A stretch of DNA of 64,000 bases from Bacillus kexueae (GTDB lineage: Bacteria; Bacillota; Bacilli; Bacillales; Aeribacillaceae), in assembly GCF_022809095.1 (NCBI RefSeq), contig NZ_JALAZE010000002.1, forward strand, positions 124,001 through 188,000, given 5' to 3'. The notes beneath the pieces were generated by a model that was not told the DNA's origin, did not search any database, and worked only from the letters and a program-made list of their open reading frames with translations. The translations under genes were made by a program, and so were the position numbers. This document shows positions 1 through 9,209 of the stretch, piece by piece (within the stretch, counting starts at the first letter, position 1; every line of letters begins with the position of its first letter).

Positions 1-699
1 CTTCCGGTTGGATCGAGCGGCAAAGCGATGCTGATGATTTCCGGTGGTATTGATAGTCCTGTAGCTGGTTATTTATCGATGAAGCGTGGATTGAAAATTG
101 AAGCTGTTCACTTTTTCAGCCCACCCTATACTAGTGAACGTGCGAAGCAAAAAGTAATTGACTTAGTGGAGAAGTTAACGGAGTTTGGCGGAGACATCAC
201 TCTTCATATCGTACCGTTTACGAAGATTCAAGAAACAATCCAAAAAAATATTATGAAAAATTATTCGATGACTACAACGCGTCGGATGATGCTTCAGATT
301 ACAGATCAATTACGTCAAAAACGCGATGCGCTCGCAATTGTTACGGGTGAAAGCTTAGGGCAAGTAGCAAGTCAAACGTTAGAAAGTATGTTCACGATTA
401 ATGAAGTTACATCAACGCCAGTTCTTCGCCCGCTTATTGCAATGGATAAAACGGAAATAATCGAAATTGCTGATAAAATCGACACATTGGAAATCTCAAA
501 TCGACCATTTGAGGACTGTTGTACGATATTTACACCAGCGATGCCGAAAACAAAACCGAGAGTTGAAAAAGTCCATAAGTACGAAAGTTACACAGATTTT
601 GACTCATTGGTACAAGAAGCTGTAGAAAATACGATTACGATAAAGTTACCAGATAAACATGAAGTAAAAATTGAAACAGAAATGGATGAATTGTTATAA
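1..699 (+). CDS. thiI: tRNA 4-thiouridine sulfurtransferase ThiI, C-terminal part (5' end outside window)
   Basis: The reading frame is open from base 1, so the gene begins upstream; 232 residues are visible of a family usually near 400. ThiI adenylates and thiolates U8 of tRNA and supports thiamine thiazole synthesis. The visible part is the PP-loop ATPase half: [13 protein letters not shown] (ATP-binding loop) near the start, [11 protein letters not shown] further on, and EDCCTIFTP, which carries the conserved cysteine. The protein stops soon after this domain, so it lacks the C-terminal rhodanese domain of enterobacterial ThiI, as is usual for Bacillus. The sspA gene follows, as in B. subtilis. 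Confidence 0.96.
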   Translation, partial: LPVGSSGKAMLMISGGIDSPVAGYLSMKRGLKIEAVHFFSPPYTSERAKQKVIDLVEKLTEFGGDITLHIVPFTKIQETIQKNIMKNYSMTTTRRMMLQITDQLRQKRDALAIVTGESLGQVASQTLESMFTINEVTSTPVLRPLIAMDKTEIIEIADKIDTLEISNRPFEDCCTIFTPAMPKTKPRVEKVHKYESYTDFDSLVQEAVENTITIKLPDKHEVKIETEMDELL

Positions 700-735
700 T
701 ATCCCTTATATCATAATAATTACCACTGAATCTTT

Positions 736-766
736 TGAATGAAGCCGTGTGTTTTATCACACTCTA
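736..766 (+). promoter_or_regulatory. Putative sigma-G promoter of sspA
   Basis: TGAATG (736-741) and CACTCTA (760-766) are separated by 18 bases and lie upstream of a strong AAGGAGGTG ribosome binding site. They resemble the forespore sigma-G elements (TGAATA and CATACTA), which drive SASP genes in B. subtilis. The -10 match is imperfect, so the call is tentative. Confidence 0.45.
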
Positions 767-790
767 TAGTCAACAAGGAGGTGAAAACAC

Positions 791-1009
791 ATGGCACAAT
801 ACAATCGTTCAAACAGTTCAAACCAATTAGTTGTTCCTGGTGCACAACAAGCAATCGACCAAATGAAGTATGAAATTGCTTCTGAGTTTGGTGTAAACTT
901 AGGACCAGAAACGACTGCTCGCGCTAACGGTTCAGTTGGTGGTGAGATTACAAAACGTTTAGTAGCTTTAGCTCAACAACAAATGGGCGGAGCGTACCAA
1001 CAACAATAA
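791..1009 (+). CDS. sspA: Small acid-soluble spore protein, alpha/beta type
   Basis: A 72-residue protein that coats and protects DNA in the dormant spore and is degraded by the GPR protease at germination. The two alpha/beta-SASP signature stretches are clear: [11 protein letters not shown], which includes the GPR cleavage region, and [17 protein letters not shown] near the C-terminus. The N-terminus is rich in Asn, Ser and Gln. An AAGGAGGTG ribosome binding site precedes the ATG by 8 bases, and a strong terminator follows, so it is a single-gene unit. Position next to thiI matches sspA of B. subtilis; the alpha/beta SASPs are very alike, so the exact paralogue name rests on this context. 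Confidence 0.93.
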   Translation: MAQYNRSNSSNQLVVPGAQQAIDQMKYEIASEFGVNLGPETTARANGSVGGEITKRLVALAQQQMGGAYQQQ

Positions 1010-1024
1010 CATATAATGGCTATC

Positions 1025-1054
1025 GGGTGGGGGCTTAGAGCCCCCGCCTTTTTT
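1025..1054 (+). terminator. Rho-independent terminator of sspA
   Basis: A GC-rich hairpin (GGTGGGGGCT / AGCCCCCGCC) is followed by six T. The T-tract runs straight into the first copy of the interspersed repeat. Confidence 0.9.
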
Positions 1055-1055
1055 G

Positions 1056-1231
1056 TTGTTACAGAAAGTTTAAGTTCAATAAAGTGTTAAAGTATTCGCT
1101 TTACCGTTTTTTTGGTGTCTAGCTCCAAGCGCCATCAGCTCGGGTCGCTTCGGCCCTGCTGGGGCGACGGAGGCCTCCTGGCAGGTCCTCCAGCGCCCTT
1201 CGCCTAAGGAATTGCGCTTTACGCTTTCTTA
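1056..1231 (+). repeat. Terminator-associated interspersed repeat, copy A
   Basis: This copy begins TTGTTACAGAAAGTTTAAG at the end of the sspA terminator. It contains the family core (GTCTAGCTCCAAGCGCCATC ... GGTCGCTTCGGCCC ... CCAGCGCCCTTCGCC) and ends near GCGCTTTACGCTTTC. Other copies are at 8760, 12183, 15985, 21328, 47543 and 61458, with a degenerate one at 7411. No ORF is conserved in it. The stems AAGCGC/GCGCTT, GTCGC/GCGAC and GTCCT/AGGAC predict a three-way junction; in this copy the right arms have changed slightly (GGGGCGACGGAGG, GGAATTGCGC). The rest of the gap to 1362 is AT-rich and presumably holds the promoter of the next gene. Confidence 0.85.
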
Positions 1232-1362
1232 TTTTCAGACTCATGTCGAAAAGGAGAAAAAATTGTTGAAAACTCTATGTCATTAGATTTAGATTAATTA
1301 TTCAAAAATTTTAAAATATTATATATAATTAAAAATGTATCATAAAAAGGGGAGGAGAAATC

Positions 1363-2946
1363 ATGGTAGAAGGGTTAATGGCACCTGAACGATACAATTT
1401 AGTTCAGGAAGTAGAACATGTTGCAAAAATGAATCCAGAAAAAGTTGCATTAGTTTGGGAGAATGAAGAAGGGGTCAACAAAGAAATTACATACGGTGAA
1501 CTTTTAACAAAAGCAAATAAAATTGGAAGCGCTTTATTATCAAAGGGGTTAACGGTTGGAGATAAAGTTTTAGTCATGATTCCTCGTTTAATCGAGGCAT
1601 ATGCTGTTTATTTAGGGGCTTTAAAAGCGGGACTGGTTGTTATTCCGTGCTCGGAATTATTGCGAACAAAAGATTTGCAATACCGAGTGACTCATGGGGA
1701 TGTAAAAGCAATCGTGAGTTATGATGACTACACAGAACAATTTGAACCACTCAATGAATTTAATGAACTTGTGAAGTTTTCTGTAGGACTTGCCAAAAAC
1801 GATTGGTATGCACTTGAGGAAGAAATCCACCTAGTTTCTGAAGATTTACCGATTGCTGAAACGTTAAGAGACAGTCAAGCGTTCTTATCTTATACATCAG
1901 GAACGACAGGAAACCCTAAAGGAGTGGTCCATACTCACGGATGGGCATATGCTCATTTACGAACAGCAGCAAAAAATTGGTTATCTATTAGCGATTCGGA
2001 TAAAGTGTGGGCGACAGCAGGTCCTGGATGGCAAAAGTGGATCTGGAGTCCGTTTTTATCGGTTCTAGGTTCTGGAGCGACAGGTTTCGTTTATCATGGT
2101 CGCTTTGAGCCGAATAAATACCTTGAGCTGTTAGAAAAGCATGAAATAAATGTTCTTTGCTGTACGCCGACGGAATACCGATTAATGGCAAAGGTAGATG
2201 GGTTATCAAAATATAATTTAGCGAAGTTACACAGCGCAGTATCAGCTGGTGAACCTTTAAATCGTGAGGTCATAGATACCTTCCAAAAATATTTCAATGT
2301 CGAAGTCCGAGATGGATATGGACAAACGGAAAATACCTTGCTAGTCGGAGTATTGAAAGGCATGGAAATTAAACCTGGATCAATGGGTAAGCCGACACCT
2401 GGTAATCGTGTTGAAATCATTAATGAGGAAGGATATCCGTGTGAAGTGGGAGAAGTTGGTGATATTGCTGTTCACGTAACAACTCCTGCATTATTTAAAG
2501 AGTATTATAAAGACCCTGAAAGAACAGCCATGCAATTTAGAGGAGAATATTACATTACTGGAGACCGTGCAAGAAAAGATGAAGATGGTTACTTCTGGTT
2601 TGAAGGTCGTGGGGACGATATAATTATTAGCTCTGGTTATACGATTGGTCCTTTTGAAGTGGAGGACGCGCTTGTTAAACATCCAGCAGTAAAAGAATGT
2701 GCAGTGGTTGCAAGTCCTGATGAAGTAAGAGGACATGTTGTGAAAGCCTTCATTGTCTTGCAGGATGGAGTAGACGCAAATGACCCTGATCTTATTCCGA
2801 TGCTTCAAGAACATGTAAAAGCTTTAACTGCACCGTACAAATACCCACGAAAAGTGGAATTTGTAAATGAGTTGCCAAAAACGACATCAGGGAAGATTCG
2901 TCGCGTTGAACTCCGTAAATTAGAATTAGAAAAGGCAAGAGTGTAA
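1363..2946 (+). CDS. mbcS: AMP-forming acyl-CoA synthetase (MbcS/YtcI-like)
   Basis: A 527-residue member of the ANL adenylate-forming superfamily, which activates a carboxylic acid to acyl-AMP and then to acyl-CoA. Motifs in order: YTSGTTGNPKGVVHTHG (P-loop, about residue 177), GYGQTEN (A5), YYITGDRARKDEDGYFWFEG (A7), GRGDDIIISSGYTIGP (A8 hinge) and PKTTSGKIRR with the A10 lysine near the C-terminus. Length and location (thiI-sspA-here-NAD kinase) match B. subtilis MbcS, described as using short branched-chain acids such as 2-methylbutyrate; the substrate here is inferred from that. GGGGAGGAG precedes the ATG. It is convergent with nadF across a shared terminator. Confidence 0.88.
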   Translation: MVEGLMAPERYNLVQEVEHVAKMNPEKVALVWENEEGVNKEITYGELLTKANKIGSALLSKGLTVGDKVLVMIPRLIEAYAVYLGALKAGLVVIPCSELLRTKDLQYRVTHGDVKAIVSYDDYTEQFEPLNEFNELVKFSVGLAKNDWYALEEEIHLVSEDLPIAETLRDSQAFLSYTSGTTGNPKGVVHTHGWAYAHLRTAAKNWLSISDSDKVWATAGPGWQKWIWSPFLSVLGSGATGFVYHGRFEPNKYLELLEKHEINVLCCTPTEYRLMAKVDGLSKYNLAKLHSAVSAGEPLNREVIDTFQKYFNVEVRDGYGQTENTLLVGVLKGMEIKPGSMGKPTPGNRVEIINEEGYPCEVGEVGDIAVHVTTPALFKEYYKDPERTAMQFRGEYYITGDRARKDEDGYFWFEGRGDDIIISSGYTIGPFEVEDALVKHPAVKECAVVASPDEVRGHVVKAFIVLQDGVDANDPDLIPMLQEHVKALTAPYKYPRKVEFVNELPKTTSGKIRRVELRKLELEKARV

Positions 2947-2948
2947 GC

Positions 2949-3001
2949 GAAAGGGTGTAAGAGATTATCCGTACAGCGGATTTATCTCTCACACCCTTTT
3001 T
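2949..3001. terminator. Bidirectional terminator between mbcS and nadF
   Basis: A long stem (AAGGGTGT.AGAGAT.TCCG with CGGA.ATCTCTCACACCCTT) is flanked by A-rich sequence on the left and a T-run on the right. It lies between convergent genes, so it can serve both. Confidence 0.85.
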
Positions 3002-3010
3002 AATGAATGT

Positions 3011-3811
3011 TTAAAGGAATGTTCGTTTTACTTTTTCCCAGAATGAATTATCCTTCAGTTTAACGGTTTTAATTTTCTTTGATCCGAGTGACACCTCAAT
3101 CTTTTCTACGTGTCTGATACTTAATGCTTCATTGTCCATACCTATAACTGGGTGGTCATTTCCATCTTGTACGATTTTTAACGTCAGTTTACGGTCTCCG
3201 CTTAGAATGAATGAAGAACCGAGGGTTCGATATTCATTATTGTTTAAGGAAGCTAATTCACTCACTTGTAGACTTTCTAGCTTTGGATCTACAACTGAAC
3301 CGTTCACCGATTTATTATAGGCAGTACTACCTGTTGGGGTCGCTATTATCATGCCGTCTCCGCGAAACGTTTCAAAATGCAAATCATCAATAAATACGTC
3401 CAACACAAAGGTTTTAATAACTCCGGATTTTACCGTACATTCGTTTAAGCAATGAAAAACGGTTTTATCATCAACTCGTACATCAATGATTGGATAACGG
3501 CGAACCTCCACCCTTTCTTGCAGCATTGCTTCTACCATCTTTTCTTTTTCATCAATATGAAAGTCACAATACAGACTTACATTACTTTCGGTCGCAACCC
3601 CCACGTATAGACAATCGTCTCGAAATTGCGTTTTGCGCACAGATTGCAAAAATGTTCCATCTCCACCGATACTCACAATAATATTTGCTTCGTCTGGATG
3701 GTCTACGACGATAAATTGATTCTTTTCTGCTAGTTTAAATAATTCAGATATTTTCGGCTGTAATGACTCTTCTTCTTTGTAAAAGAAATAAACGTTGCGT
3801 CGATTATCCAT
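3011..3811 (-). CDS. nadF: NAD kinase 2 (YtdI/PpnKB/NadF-like)
   Basis: Phosphorylates NAD to NADP. The GGDGT motif ([12 protein letters not shown]) and the later [12 protein letters not shown] motif are diagnostic of NAD kinases. The frame is open further upstream to 3886, but the start [10 protein letters not shown] at 3811 is chosen because GAGGTG lies seven bases before it, and the resulting 266 residues equal the usual length. It is the only minus-strand gene of this cluster and is divergent from sppA, as in B. subtilis. The short N-terminus and [10 protein letters not shown] context fit the Bacillus second NAD kinase. Confidence 0.92.
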   Translation of the reverse strand: MDNRRNVYFFYKEEESLQPKISELFKLAEKNQFIVVDHPDEANIIVSIGGDGTFLQSVRKTQFRDDCLYVGVATESNVSLYCDFHIDEKEKMVEAMLQERVEVRRYPIIDVRVDDKTVFHCLNECTVKSGVIKTFVLDVFIDDLHFETFRGDGMIIATPTGSTAYNKSVNGSVVDPKLESLQVSELASLNNNEYRTLGSSFILSGDRKLTLKIVQDGNDHPVIGMDNEALSIRHVEKIEVSLGSKKIKTVKLKDNSFWEKVKRTFL

Positions 3812-3930
3812 GTTCGTCACCTCAATCATTGGAAAGATTCTCCACACCATATTTGAAAAGTGGTACAATACAAATGTTGTTTCCATTTTACCATGAAAAA
3901 GGTAAATTGTTTAGAATGGAGGGATTATTT

Positions 3931-4932
3931 GTGAATGCAAAGCGGTGGGCGGCATTTGGGATAGCCGCAGGATTATTTATCGTATCAACGATAATGAGTT
4001 TTATGTCTCTCGCTTTTAATCAAGCGACGTTTGCTGAACAGTGGTTAGAAGAGTCTGCCTTTTCAGAGGACGTCATTGAAGATGGAAATCCGTTCGAGAA
4101 GATTGCTGTTTTAGAAGTGAATGGAGTTATTCAAGATACGGGGGAAGATGTCGCCTCGTTCTTCCAAACGACTGGTTATCAGCATCGTACGTTTTTAGAA
4201 ATGATTGAAGAAGCAGGAGAAGATGAAGCTGTAAAAGGAATTCTCATCCGGGTGAATTCACCTGGTGGCGGTGTAGTAGAAAGCGCTGAAATTCATAAAA
4301 AGTTAATCGAAATGAAAGAAGAATATGATAAACCTATCTATGTGTCAATGGGAACAATCGCTGCATCTGGAGGATATTATATTTCCACAGCGGCAGATAA
4401 AGTGTATGCTGCTCCAGATACAATGACTGGCTCTTTAGGTGTAATCATGCAAGGGATTAACTATGCAGAATTAGCGGAAAATTACGGTGTGAAATTCGAA
4501 ACCATTAAAAGCGGTGCCTACAAAGATATTATGTCGCCGACGCGGGAAATGACAGAGGAAGAGAGAAAGATTATGCAACAGATGGTTGACAATGCGTATG
4601 ACGGGTTCGTTGATGTCATTGTAAAAGGCCGTAATCTATCAGAAGAGGAAGTTCGCAATATTGCAGATGGTAGAATTTATGATGGAAGACAAGCGAAAGA
4701 GCTGAATCTAGTCGACGATTTGGCGTATTTTGATGACGTCATTGACATTATGAAGGATGAATTAAAGCTAGACAATCCGTATGTATTCCAATACGGAGCT
4801 TCCATGGGGTTCGAGTCCCTTTTTTCAATGAGTGCTCAAAAAATCTTTGCAGAAGATATCGAGTCAGCAATTTTGTATAAAGTGTTAAGTCAGCCGAATT
4901 CCCCACGCCTCATGTATTTATACGCTGAATAA
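3931..4932 (+). CDS. sppA: Signal peptide peptidase SppA
   Basis: A membrane serine protease of family S49 that cleaves remnant signal peptides. The start is GTG at 3931 ([10 protein letters not shown]) after GGAGGG; an upstream in-frame ATG at 3916 overlaps the binding site. A single transmembrane segment occupies about residues 5-27. The Ser/Lys dyad is visible as S146 in AASGGYY and K198 in SGAYKD, matching the short Gram-positive SppA that oligomerises to form active sites. Length is 333 residues, close to the B. subtilis protein. yteJ follows after 12 bases, forming an operon. Confidence 0.93.
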   Translation: MNAKRWAAFGIAAGLFIVSTIMSFMSLAFNQATFAEQWLEESAFSEDVIEDGNPFEKIAVLEVNGVIQDTGEDVASFFQTTGYQHRTFLEMIEEAGEDEAVKGILIRVNSPGGGVVESAEIHKKLIEMKEEYDKPIYVSMGTIAASGGYYISTAADKVYAAPDTMTGSLGVIMQGINYAELAENYGVKFETIKSGAYKDIMSPTREMTEEERKIMQQMVDNAYDGFVDVIVKGRNLSEEEVRNIADGRIYDGRQAKELNLVDDLAYFDDVIDIMKDELKLDNPYVFQYGASMGFESLFSMSAQKIFAEDIESAILYKVLSQPNSPRLMYLYAE

Positions 4933-4944
4933 GGAGGGTGAAAC

Positions 4945-5424
4945 ATGGACGCAACGTTTGATGAATTAAGTGGTCAAGAAGAAACCTTAATCAAGGAAGA
5001 ATCGTATGAACAGCCGTTTGCAGGATTTTGGATGCGGTTTTGGGCTTACATTGCCGATTTAATTATTGTTGGAAGTATTATGAGGCTATTTGTGAACCCA
5101 ATTTTTAATCTATTAAATATTGAAAAAGGAACGTCGATGTTTTCACTTTATTCAGTGGTGGATGCGATCATCTTTTTCCTTTATTTTATTTTGATGACCA
5201 AGTTTTCACAGCAAACTTTGGGAAAAATGATTTTTGGGCTGAGAGTCGTATCGCTTAAATCCAGCAAATTAACATGGTCAGATGTCATATTCCGAGAACT
5301 TTTCGGGAGATATATATCCAAAACATTGTGGATAAGCTATGTAGTTGTAGCGTTCACAAAGAAAAAGCAAGGTTTGCATGACCTTTTTGCTGAAACATCG
5401 GTCATTTTAGACCGTAATCGATAA
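4945..5424 (+). CDS. yteJ: RDD-family membrane protein YteJ
   Basis: A 159-residue protein with an RDD domain: AGFWMRFWAYIADLIIVG contains the Arg and Asp positions that name the family, followed by two or three hydrophobic segments and GKMIFGLRVV. In B. subtilis the partner gene product SppI (YteJ) is reported to inhibit SppA, and here too it lies directly downstream of sppA with a GGAGGGTG binding site. The regulatory role is known for the B. subtilis homologue and is inferred here. A terminator follows. Confidence 0.88.
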   Translation: MDATFDELSGQEETLIKEESYEQPFAGFWMRFWAYIADLIIVGSIMRLFVNPIFNLLNIEKGTSMFSLYSVVDAIIFFLYFILMTKFSQQTLGKMIFGLRVVSLKSSKLTWSDVIFRELFGRYISKTLWISYVVVAFTKKKQGLHDLFAETSVILDRNR

Positions 5425-5459
5425 AAACCTGTCATAACTATGACAGGTTTATTTTTTTT
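5424..5459 (+). terminator. Terminator of sppA-yteJ
   Basis: The hairpin AACCTGTCA/TGACAGGTT with a four-base loop is followed by a run of T. Confidence 0.9.
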
Positions 5460-5500
5460 GGAAGGGGTGATAATGGCATAATAAAAAGGGTGTGAGAGGG

Positions 5501-6202
5501 ATGAATGGATTCCTATGGTCACTCGTCATAGTAGTTGGAATTATAATTCTTCTCTTCACTTCAAAACTGAAAATTACTTTTGACTTTCTACATGATGGAG
5601 ATAATGACCATATAAAGATAAAGTTTCGAACTTTGATAGGGCTCGTTCGCTATACTATCGATATTCCTTTAATTAAGGTTGATAAGGAAAATCAAAGCAT
5701 CGTCTTGAAAGAAAAAAAGGGGGCAGGGTCAGAAGGAAAACAACAGTCTAAAGATCGGACAAAGATTTCTCCTCAAGATATATTGGATAGCTTGCATGAT
5801 GTAAATGAACTTGCTAGGCATGTCATCGGTTTGCACGCGATTGTCCGACAGTTTATGCGAAAGGTTCAAATCAAACGGTTTGAATGGCATACCCACTTCG
5901 GTGTAGGAGATGCTGCTCATACCGGCATGTTAATTGGTGTAGCTTGGTCTTTAAAAGGGCTCGTCCTTCAATGCCTGACACGGTATATGAAACTGACGGA
6001 TTCCCCTAGAATTACTGTAACTCCAGACTTTTATCGAATGGTATCAAATACAAGTTTACAGTGTATGATTTCCTTTCGATTAGGACATGCTATATTAGCG
6101 GGATTACGTTTTATCAAACATTGGGTAGGGGGAAAACCGACTTTACGAAAGCGCTCAATCCCTCTATTAACGAAAAATGAGGACAATGATCAATCTGCAT
6201 AA
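5501..6202 (+). CDS. ytfI: DUF2953 protein YtfI
   Basis: A 233-residue protein of unknown function belonging to the DUF2953/YtfI group by context and features: one N-terminal transmembrane helix (about residues 2-20), then a soluble part with a charged linker (KEKKGAGSEGKQQSKDR), and a C-terminal half with GVGDAAHTGMLIGVAWSLKG. ATG 5501 is preferred over GTG 5492 because AAAGGG precedes it at a usable distance. ytfJ begins 13 bases after the stop. In B. subtilis ytfI and ytfJ are co-transcribed sporulation-linked genes. Confidence 0.82.
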   Translation: MNGFLWSLVIVVGIIILLFTSKLKITFDFLHDGDNDHIKIKFRTLIGLVRYTIDIPLIKVDKENQSIVLKEKKGAGSEGKQQSKDRTKISPQDILDSLHDVNELARHVIGLHAIVRQFMRKVQIKRFEWHTHFGVGDAAHTGMLIGVAWSLKGLVLQCLTRYMKLTDSPRITVTPDFYRMVSNTSLQCMISFRLGHAILAGLRFIKHWVGGKPTLRKRSIPLLTKNEDNDQSA

Positions 6203-6215
6203 GGGAGGATCTTTT

Positions 6216-6662
6216 ATGAGCGAACATCCAATTCAAGGGCTAATGAAAACGGCAATGGAGAATCTTCAGGAAATGATTGATGTGAACACCATTATTGGTG
6301 ATCCTGTGGAAACGCCTGATGGGAGTGTTATTTTAACAGTTTCGAAGGTGGGATTTGGGTTTGCAGCCGGTGGTTCTGAGTTCAGTACTTCATCAGATAA
6401 AAAGCAATCAAGTCAATATGGTGGTAGTCCATCTGAGCATAAGCACCCTTTCGGAGGCGGAAGCGGCGGTGGTGTTTCCATTACGCCGATAGCTTTTCTT
6501 GTAGTAGGAACTAATGGAATAAAAATGCTTCATTTAGATGAAAGTACACATTTGTATGAAAAAATTATGGACTTAGCACCACAAACGATTGAAAAAATAC
6601 AAGGACTATTTAACAAACATGATCGGAACAGTGATGTAGATGATGAAGAGTTTGACTTTTAA
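6216..6662 (+). CDS. ytfJ: Sporulation protein YtfJ
   Basis: A 148-residue spore-associated protein of the YtfJ family (GerW-like). The start MSEHPIQGLM at 6216 follows GGGAGGA. The family pattern is visible: GDPVETPDGSVILTVSKVGFGFAAGGSEF, a Gly/Ser-rich loop (HPFGGGSGGGVSITPIAFLVV) and an acidic C-terminus. In B. subtilis the homologue is needed for efficient GerA-type germination and is made in the forespore; this is carried over by homology. No clear terminator follows before tpx. Confidence 0.9.
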   Translation: MSEHPIQGLMKTAMENLQEMIDVNTIIGDPVETPDGSVILTVSKVGFGFAAGGSEFSTSSDKKQSSQYGGSPSEHKHPFGGGSGGGVSITPIAFLVVGTNGIKMLHLDESTHLYEKIMDLAPQTIEKIQGLFNKHDRNSDVDDEEFDF

Positions 6663-6743
6663 AGAGAGTGCTTGCATCATCTGAAGGCAATTCTGTTTAA
6701 GAAGATAATTGAGAAAAAAATAATATTTCATAATGGTAATGTT

Positions 6744-6772
6744 TTGCATTCATCGGTTGTTCCCGTTATAGT
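6744..6772 (+). promoter_or_regulatory. Sigma-A promoter of tpx
   Basis: TTGCAT (6744-6749) and TATAGT (6767-6772) are separated by 17 bases, with predicted initiation near 6779, 36 bases before the tpx start. Confidence 0.65.
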
Positions 6773-6814
6773 AAAAATAGGATTAAAACATTTGAAACTA
6801 AAGGAGGAAAACCG

Positions 6815-7315
6815 ATGGCAAGTGTAACATTTAAAGGAAATCCAGTAACACTTGTAGGACAAGAAGTAAAAGTAGGAGATAAAGCACCTGAGTTTCGCGT
6901 GCTTGCAAACGACCTATCAGAGGTGACTTTAGCCGACTCAAAAGGTCAGGTTCGCCTTATTTCAGTTGTACCTTCTATTGATACAGGTGTATGTGATGCA
7001 CAAACGAGACGCTTTAATGAAGAAGCCTCAAAATTAGGAAATGTCAAAGTATTAACGGTTAGTGTTGATTTACCATTTGCGCAAAAACGTTGGTGTGGTG
7101 CGAATGGTATTGAAAATGTAGAAGTGTTATCAGACCATCGGGATGTTTCTTTCGGAGAAGCGTATGGTGTGTTAATTAGTGAATTACGCTTATTAACACG
7201 TGCTGTTTTCGTTGTGAACAGTAATGACGAAGTTACATATGTGGAATATGTAAGCGAAGCAACGAACCATCCGAACTATGAAGCTGCGATTGAAGCAGTA
7301 AAGGAAGCGAAATAA
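6815..7315 (+). CDS. tpx: Thiol peroxidase Tpx
   Basis: Atypical 2-Cys peroxiredoxin that reduces hydroperoxides with thioredoxin. The peroxidatic cysteine is C60 in [12 protein letters not shown] and the resolving cysteine is C94 in KRWCGANG. Length is 166 residues, as usual. AAGGAGG precedes the ATG, a 17-bp-spaced sigma-A promoter precedes that, and a terminator follows, so it is probably monocistronic. Confidence 0.97.
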   Translation: MASVTFKGNPVTLVGQEVKVGDKAPEFRVLANDLSEVTLADSKGQVRLISVVPSIDTGVCDAQTRRFNEEASKLGNVKVLTVSVDLPFAQKRWCGANGIENVEVLSDHRDVSFGEAYGVLISELRLLTRAVFVVNSNDEVTYVEYVSEATNHPNYEAAIEAVKEAK

Positions 7316-7322
7316 CTGACAC

Positions 7323-7366
7323 TAAAAGGCTCCAGTCGTATACAATTACACTGGTAGCCTTTTTTA
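7323..7366 (+). terminator. Terminator of tpx
   Basis: The stem AAAAGGCTCCAGT / ACTGGTAGCCTTTT has one mismatch and is followed by T-rich sequence. Confidence 0.8.
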
Positions 7367-7410
7367 TCATATCAGAAAATAGGAATGAATTTATACATAT
7401 TGTCATGTGA

Positions 7411-7499
7411 TGTCTATAGCTCCAAGCGCCACAGTCTTGGTTCACTTCGATCCTTCTGTATCCCCATTATCAATAGGCGCTCGCTTTGTGCTTTCTTTT
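7411..7499 (+). repeat. Degenerate copy of the terminator-associated repeat
   Basis: TGTCTATAGCTCCAAGCGCC at the left and CGCTTTGTGCTTTCTTTT at the right match the ends of the repeat family, but the central arms are largely lost. It lies about 45 bases past the tpx terminator rather than abutting it. Confidence 0.55.
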
Positions 7500-7601
7500 G
7501 ATTTTATATATGAAACTTACCAAGATCCTTTATCTTGATACTTACTCTATTAATGAATAAAATGAGAGGATGGGATCACAGTGAAGGAGGATCTTTATTC
7601 A

Positions 7602-8588
7602 ATGAATGATGTATCGAAAGTAGAAAACTTATTTTCTTTTATTAATGAAACAGCACAAATGATTCAAAAAGAAATAGATTGTCCATATATTGAGGCAGTT
7701 GCAGAAGCTGGTGACTCTTTGTTCCATGGGGAAATTTTACAGGAGGGGCTGAGTGAAACAGCAAAGAACAAAATCTCCGATCAGCTACGACAACACTCGC
7801 TTGAATCGTATGCTGCAGAGGAAATTCGAAAGGCTTACCAACTAGCAGTTTTAAAAGGACTTAAAGAAGCTTCTCATCCGAATCACCAAATGACACCTGA
7901 CACGGTTGGATTGTTTCTAAGTTATTTGGTAGGGAAATTTGTGAGTCAAAAAACAGTTCGCATAATGGATCCAGCAGTTGGAACGGGCAACTTATTGACA
8001 ACTATATTAAATCAAGTAAGGGATAAAGAACTCCATGCTATTGGTGTGGATGTGGATGAGTTATTGTTAAATCTTGCATGTGTGAGTGCGAATCTCCAAA
8101 AGCACCCGATCGAATTTTATCATCAAGATAGTTTACAGCCGCTTTTTGTAGACCCTGTTGATGTCACAATATGTGATCTCCCTATCGGTTATTATCCGAA
8201 TGACATTGGAGCGGTATCCTATCAATTGAGAGCAGAAAAAGGCCATTCTTATGCCCACCATCTTTTCATGGAGCAAAGTATGAAGTATACAAAGCCAGGT
8301 GGTTATCTATTCTTCATCATTCCAAATAATTTGTTTGAAACAGAAGAAGCACCAAAGCTGAATGCGTTTATTAAAGAACAAGCCATTATTCAAGGACTTA
8401 TTCAATTACCCCTCTCTTTATTTAAAAAAGGAGACTTTGCGAAAAGTATTTTTATTTTACAAAAGAAAGCGGAAGGAATTAAACCACCGAAACAAGCATT
8501 GTTAGCAGATTTACCGAAATTTTCAAATCGTGAAGCAATGGCTTCGATTATGAAACAAATGGAAGATTGGTTTCAAGTAAATAAATAA
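7602..8588 (+). CDS. ytxK: Class I methyltransferase-like protein YtxK
   Basis: A 328-residue protein with the fold of N6-adenine DNA methyltransferases. The SAM-binding motif is DPAVGTGNLLTTI (about residues 125-137); the position of the catalytic (D/N)PP(Y/F) motif reads CDLPIGYYP, so the canonical catalytic residues are altered. ATG 7602 is chosen over GTG 7581 because AAGGAGGA lies 11 bases upstream of it. The location between tpx and ackA is as in B. subtilis. Whether it methylates DNA, RNA or nothing cannot be told from sequence. Confidence 0.85.
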   Translation: MNDVSKVENLFSFINETAQMIQKEIDCPYIEAVAEAGDSLFHGEILQEGLSETAKNKISDQLRQHSLESYAAEEIRKAYQLAVLKGLKEASHPNHQMTPDTVGLFLSYLVGKFVSQKTVRIMDPAVGTGNLLTTILNQVRDKELHAIGVDVDELLLNLACVSANLQKHPIEFYHQDSLQPLFVDPVDVTICDLPIGYYPNDIGAVSYQLRAEKGHSYAHHLFMEQSMKYTKPGGYLFFIIPNNLFETEEAPKLNAFIKEQAIIQGLIQLPLSLFKKGDFAKSIFILQKKAEGIKPPKQALLADLPKFSNREAMASIMKQMEDWFQVNK

Positions 8589-8731
8589 AATTATAGTTGG
8601 TGTTAACGTTTTAGAGAATGTGACATCCTAGTCTTTCGCTAGACAAAAGGAGTCAACGCGAGACAGCCTTCCTTGAGAAAAAATGTTGTTGCTTAGGTGC
8701 TCGACATTCAAAAAACTTTAGTCAGAAGCAT

Positions 8732-8757
8732 AAAAGAGGGGGGGACCCTCTTTTTTT
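8732..8757 (+). terminator. Terminator after ytxK
   Basis: AAAGAGGGgggacCCTCTTT-type hairpin followed by seven T; the next repeat copy starts three bases later. Confidence 0.85.
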
Positions 8758-8759
8758 AA

Positions 8760-8933
8760 TTGTTACAGAAAGTTTAAGTGCAATAAAGTGTTAAAGTATT
8801 TTCTTTACCGTTTTTTTGGTGTCTAGCTCCAAGCGCCATCAGCTCTGGTTGCTTCGGCCCTGCTGTGGCGACGGAAGCCTCCTCGCAGGTCCTCCAGCGC
8901 CCTTCGCCTAAGGACTTGCGCTTTGCGCTTTTT
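8760..8933 (+). repeat. Terminator-associated interspersed repeat, copy B
   Basis: Begins TTGTTACAGAAAGTTTAAG directly after the ytxK terminator and carries the full core. The arm GTTGC/GCGAC keeps pairing through G-U. It is followed without a gap by an extra unit that is shared only with copy D. Confidence 0.88.
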
Positions 8934-9060
8934 CTGTGAAAATAAAAATTACCTATGAGCTGAATGCAGATCATGATAGGTAGATGGTAGAAAGAAAATA
9001 AACCGGGGAGAATAAATTTTCATGTCCGGGGTGTGAGTGTAAAATTATGTATGTTTCTTA
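8934..9060 (+). repeat. 3' extension unit, copy 1 (second copy at 16152-16277)
   Basis: A stretch of about 127 bp nearly identical to 16152-16277: CTGTGAAAATAAAAATTACC ... GAGAATAAATTTTCATGTCC ... GTGTGAGTGTAAAAT. It contains the inverted pair ACCTAT/ATAGGT and a second GC-rich inverted pair. It has no ORF. Both copies directly follow a full copy of the terminator-associated repeat. Confidence 0.8.
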
Positions 9061-9181
9061 ATTGCTTAAAACGTGTTATGCCACATTTCTTGAGTAGGTA
9101 ATAAATCCATCAATGCAAGGGAGAAAAATATCGAAATTCGAAAATAAATTACGTTATATTCAGAAAAAATAAATTTTTGAT

Positions 9182-9195
9182 TGATAGCGTTTCCA
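9182..9195 (+). promoter_or_regulatory. Candidate cre (CcpA site) upstream of ackA
   Basis: TGATAGCGTTTCCA matches 12 of 14 positions of the Bacillus cre consensus TGWAANCGNTNWCA. It lies just upstream of the -35 of the predicted ackA promoter. CcpA is known to activate B. subtilis ackA from an upstream cre, so the position supports the call. Confidence 0.65.
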
Positions 9196-9209
9196 AAATG
9201 TACTTCCCC

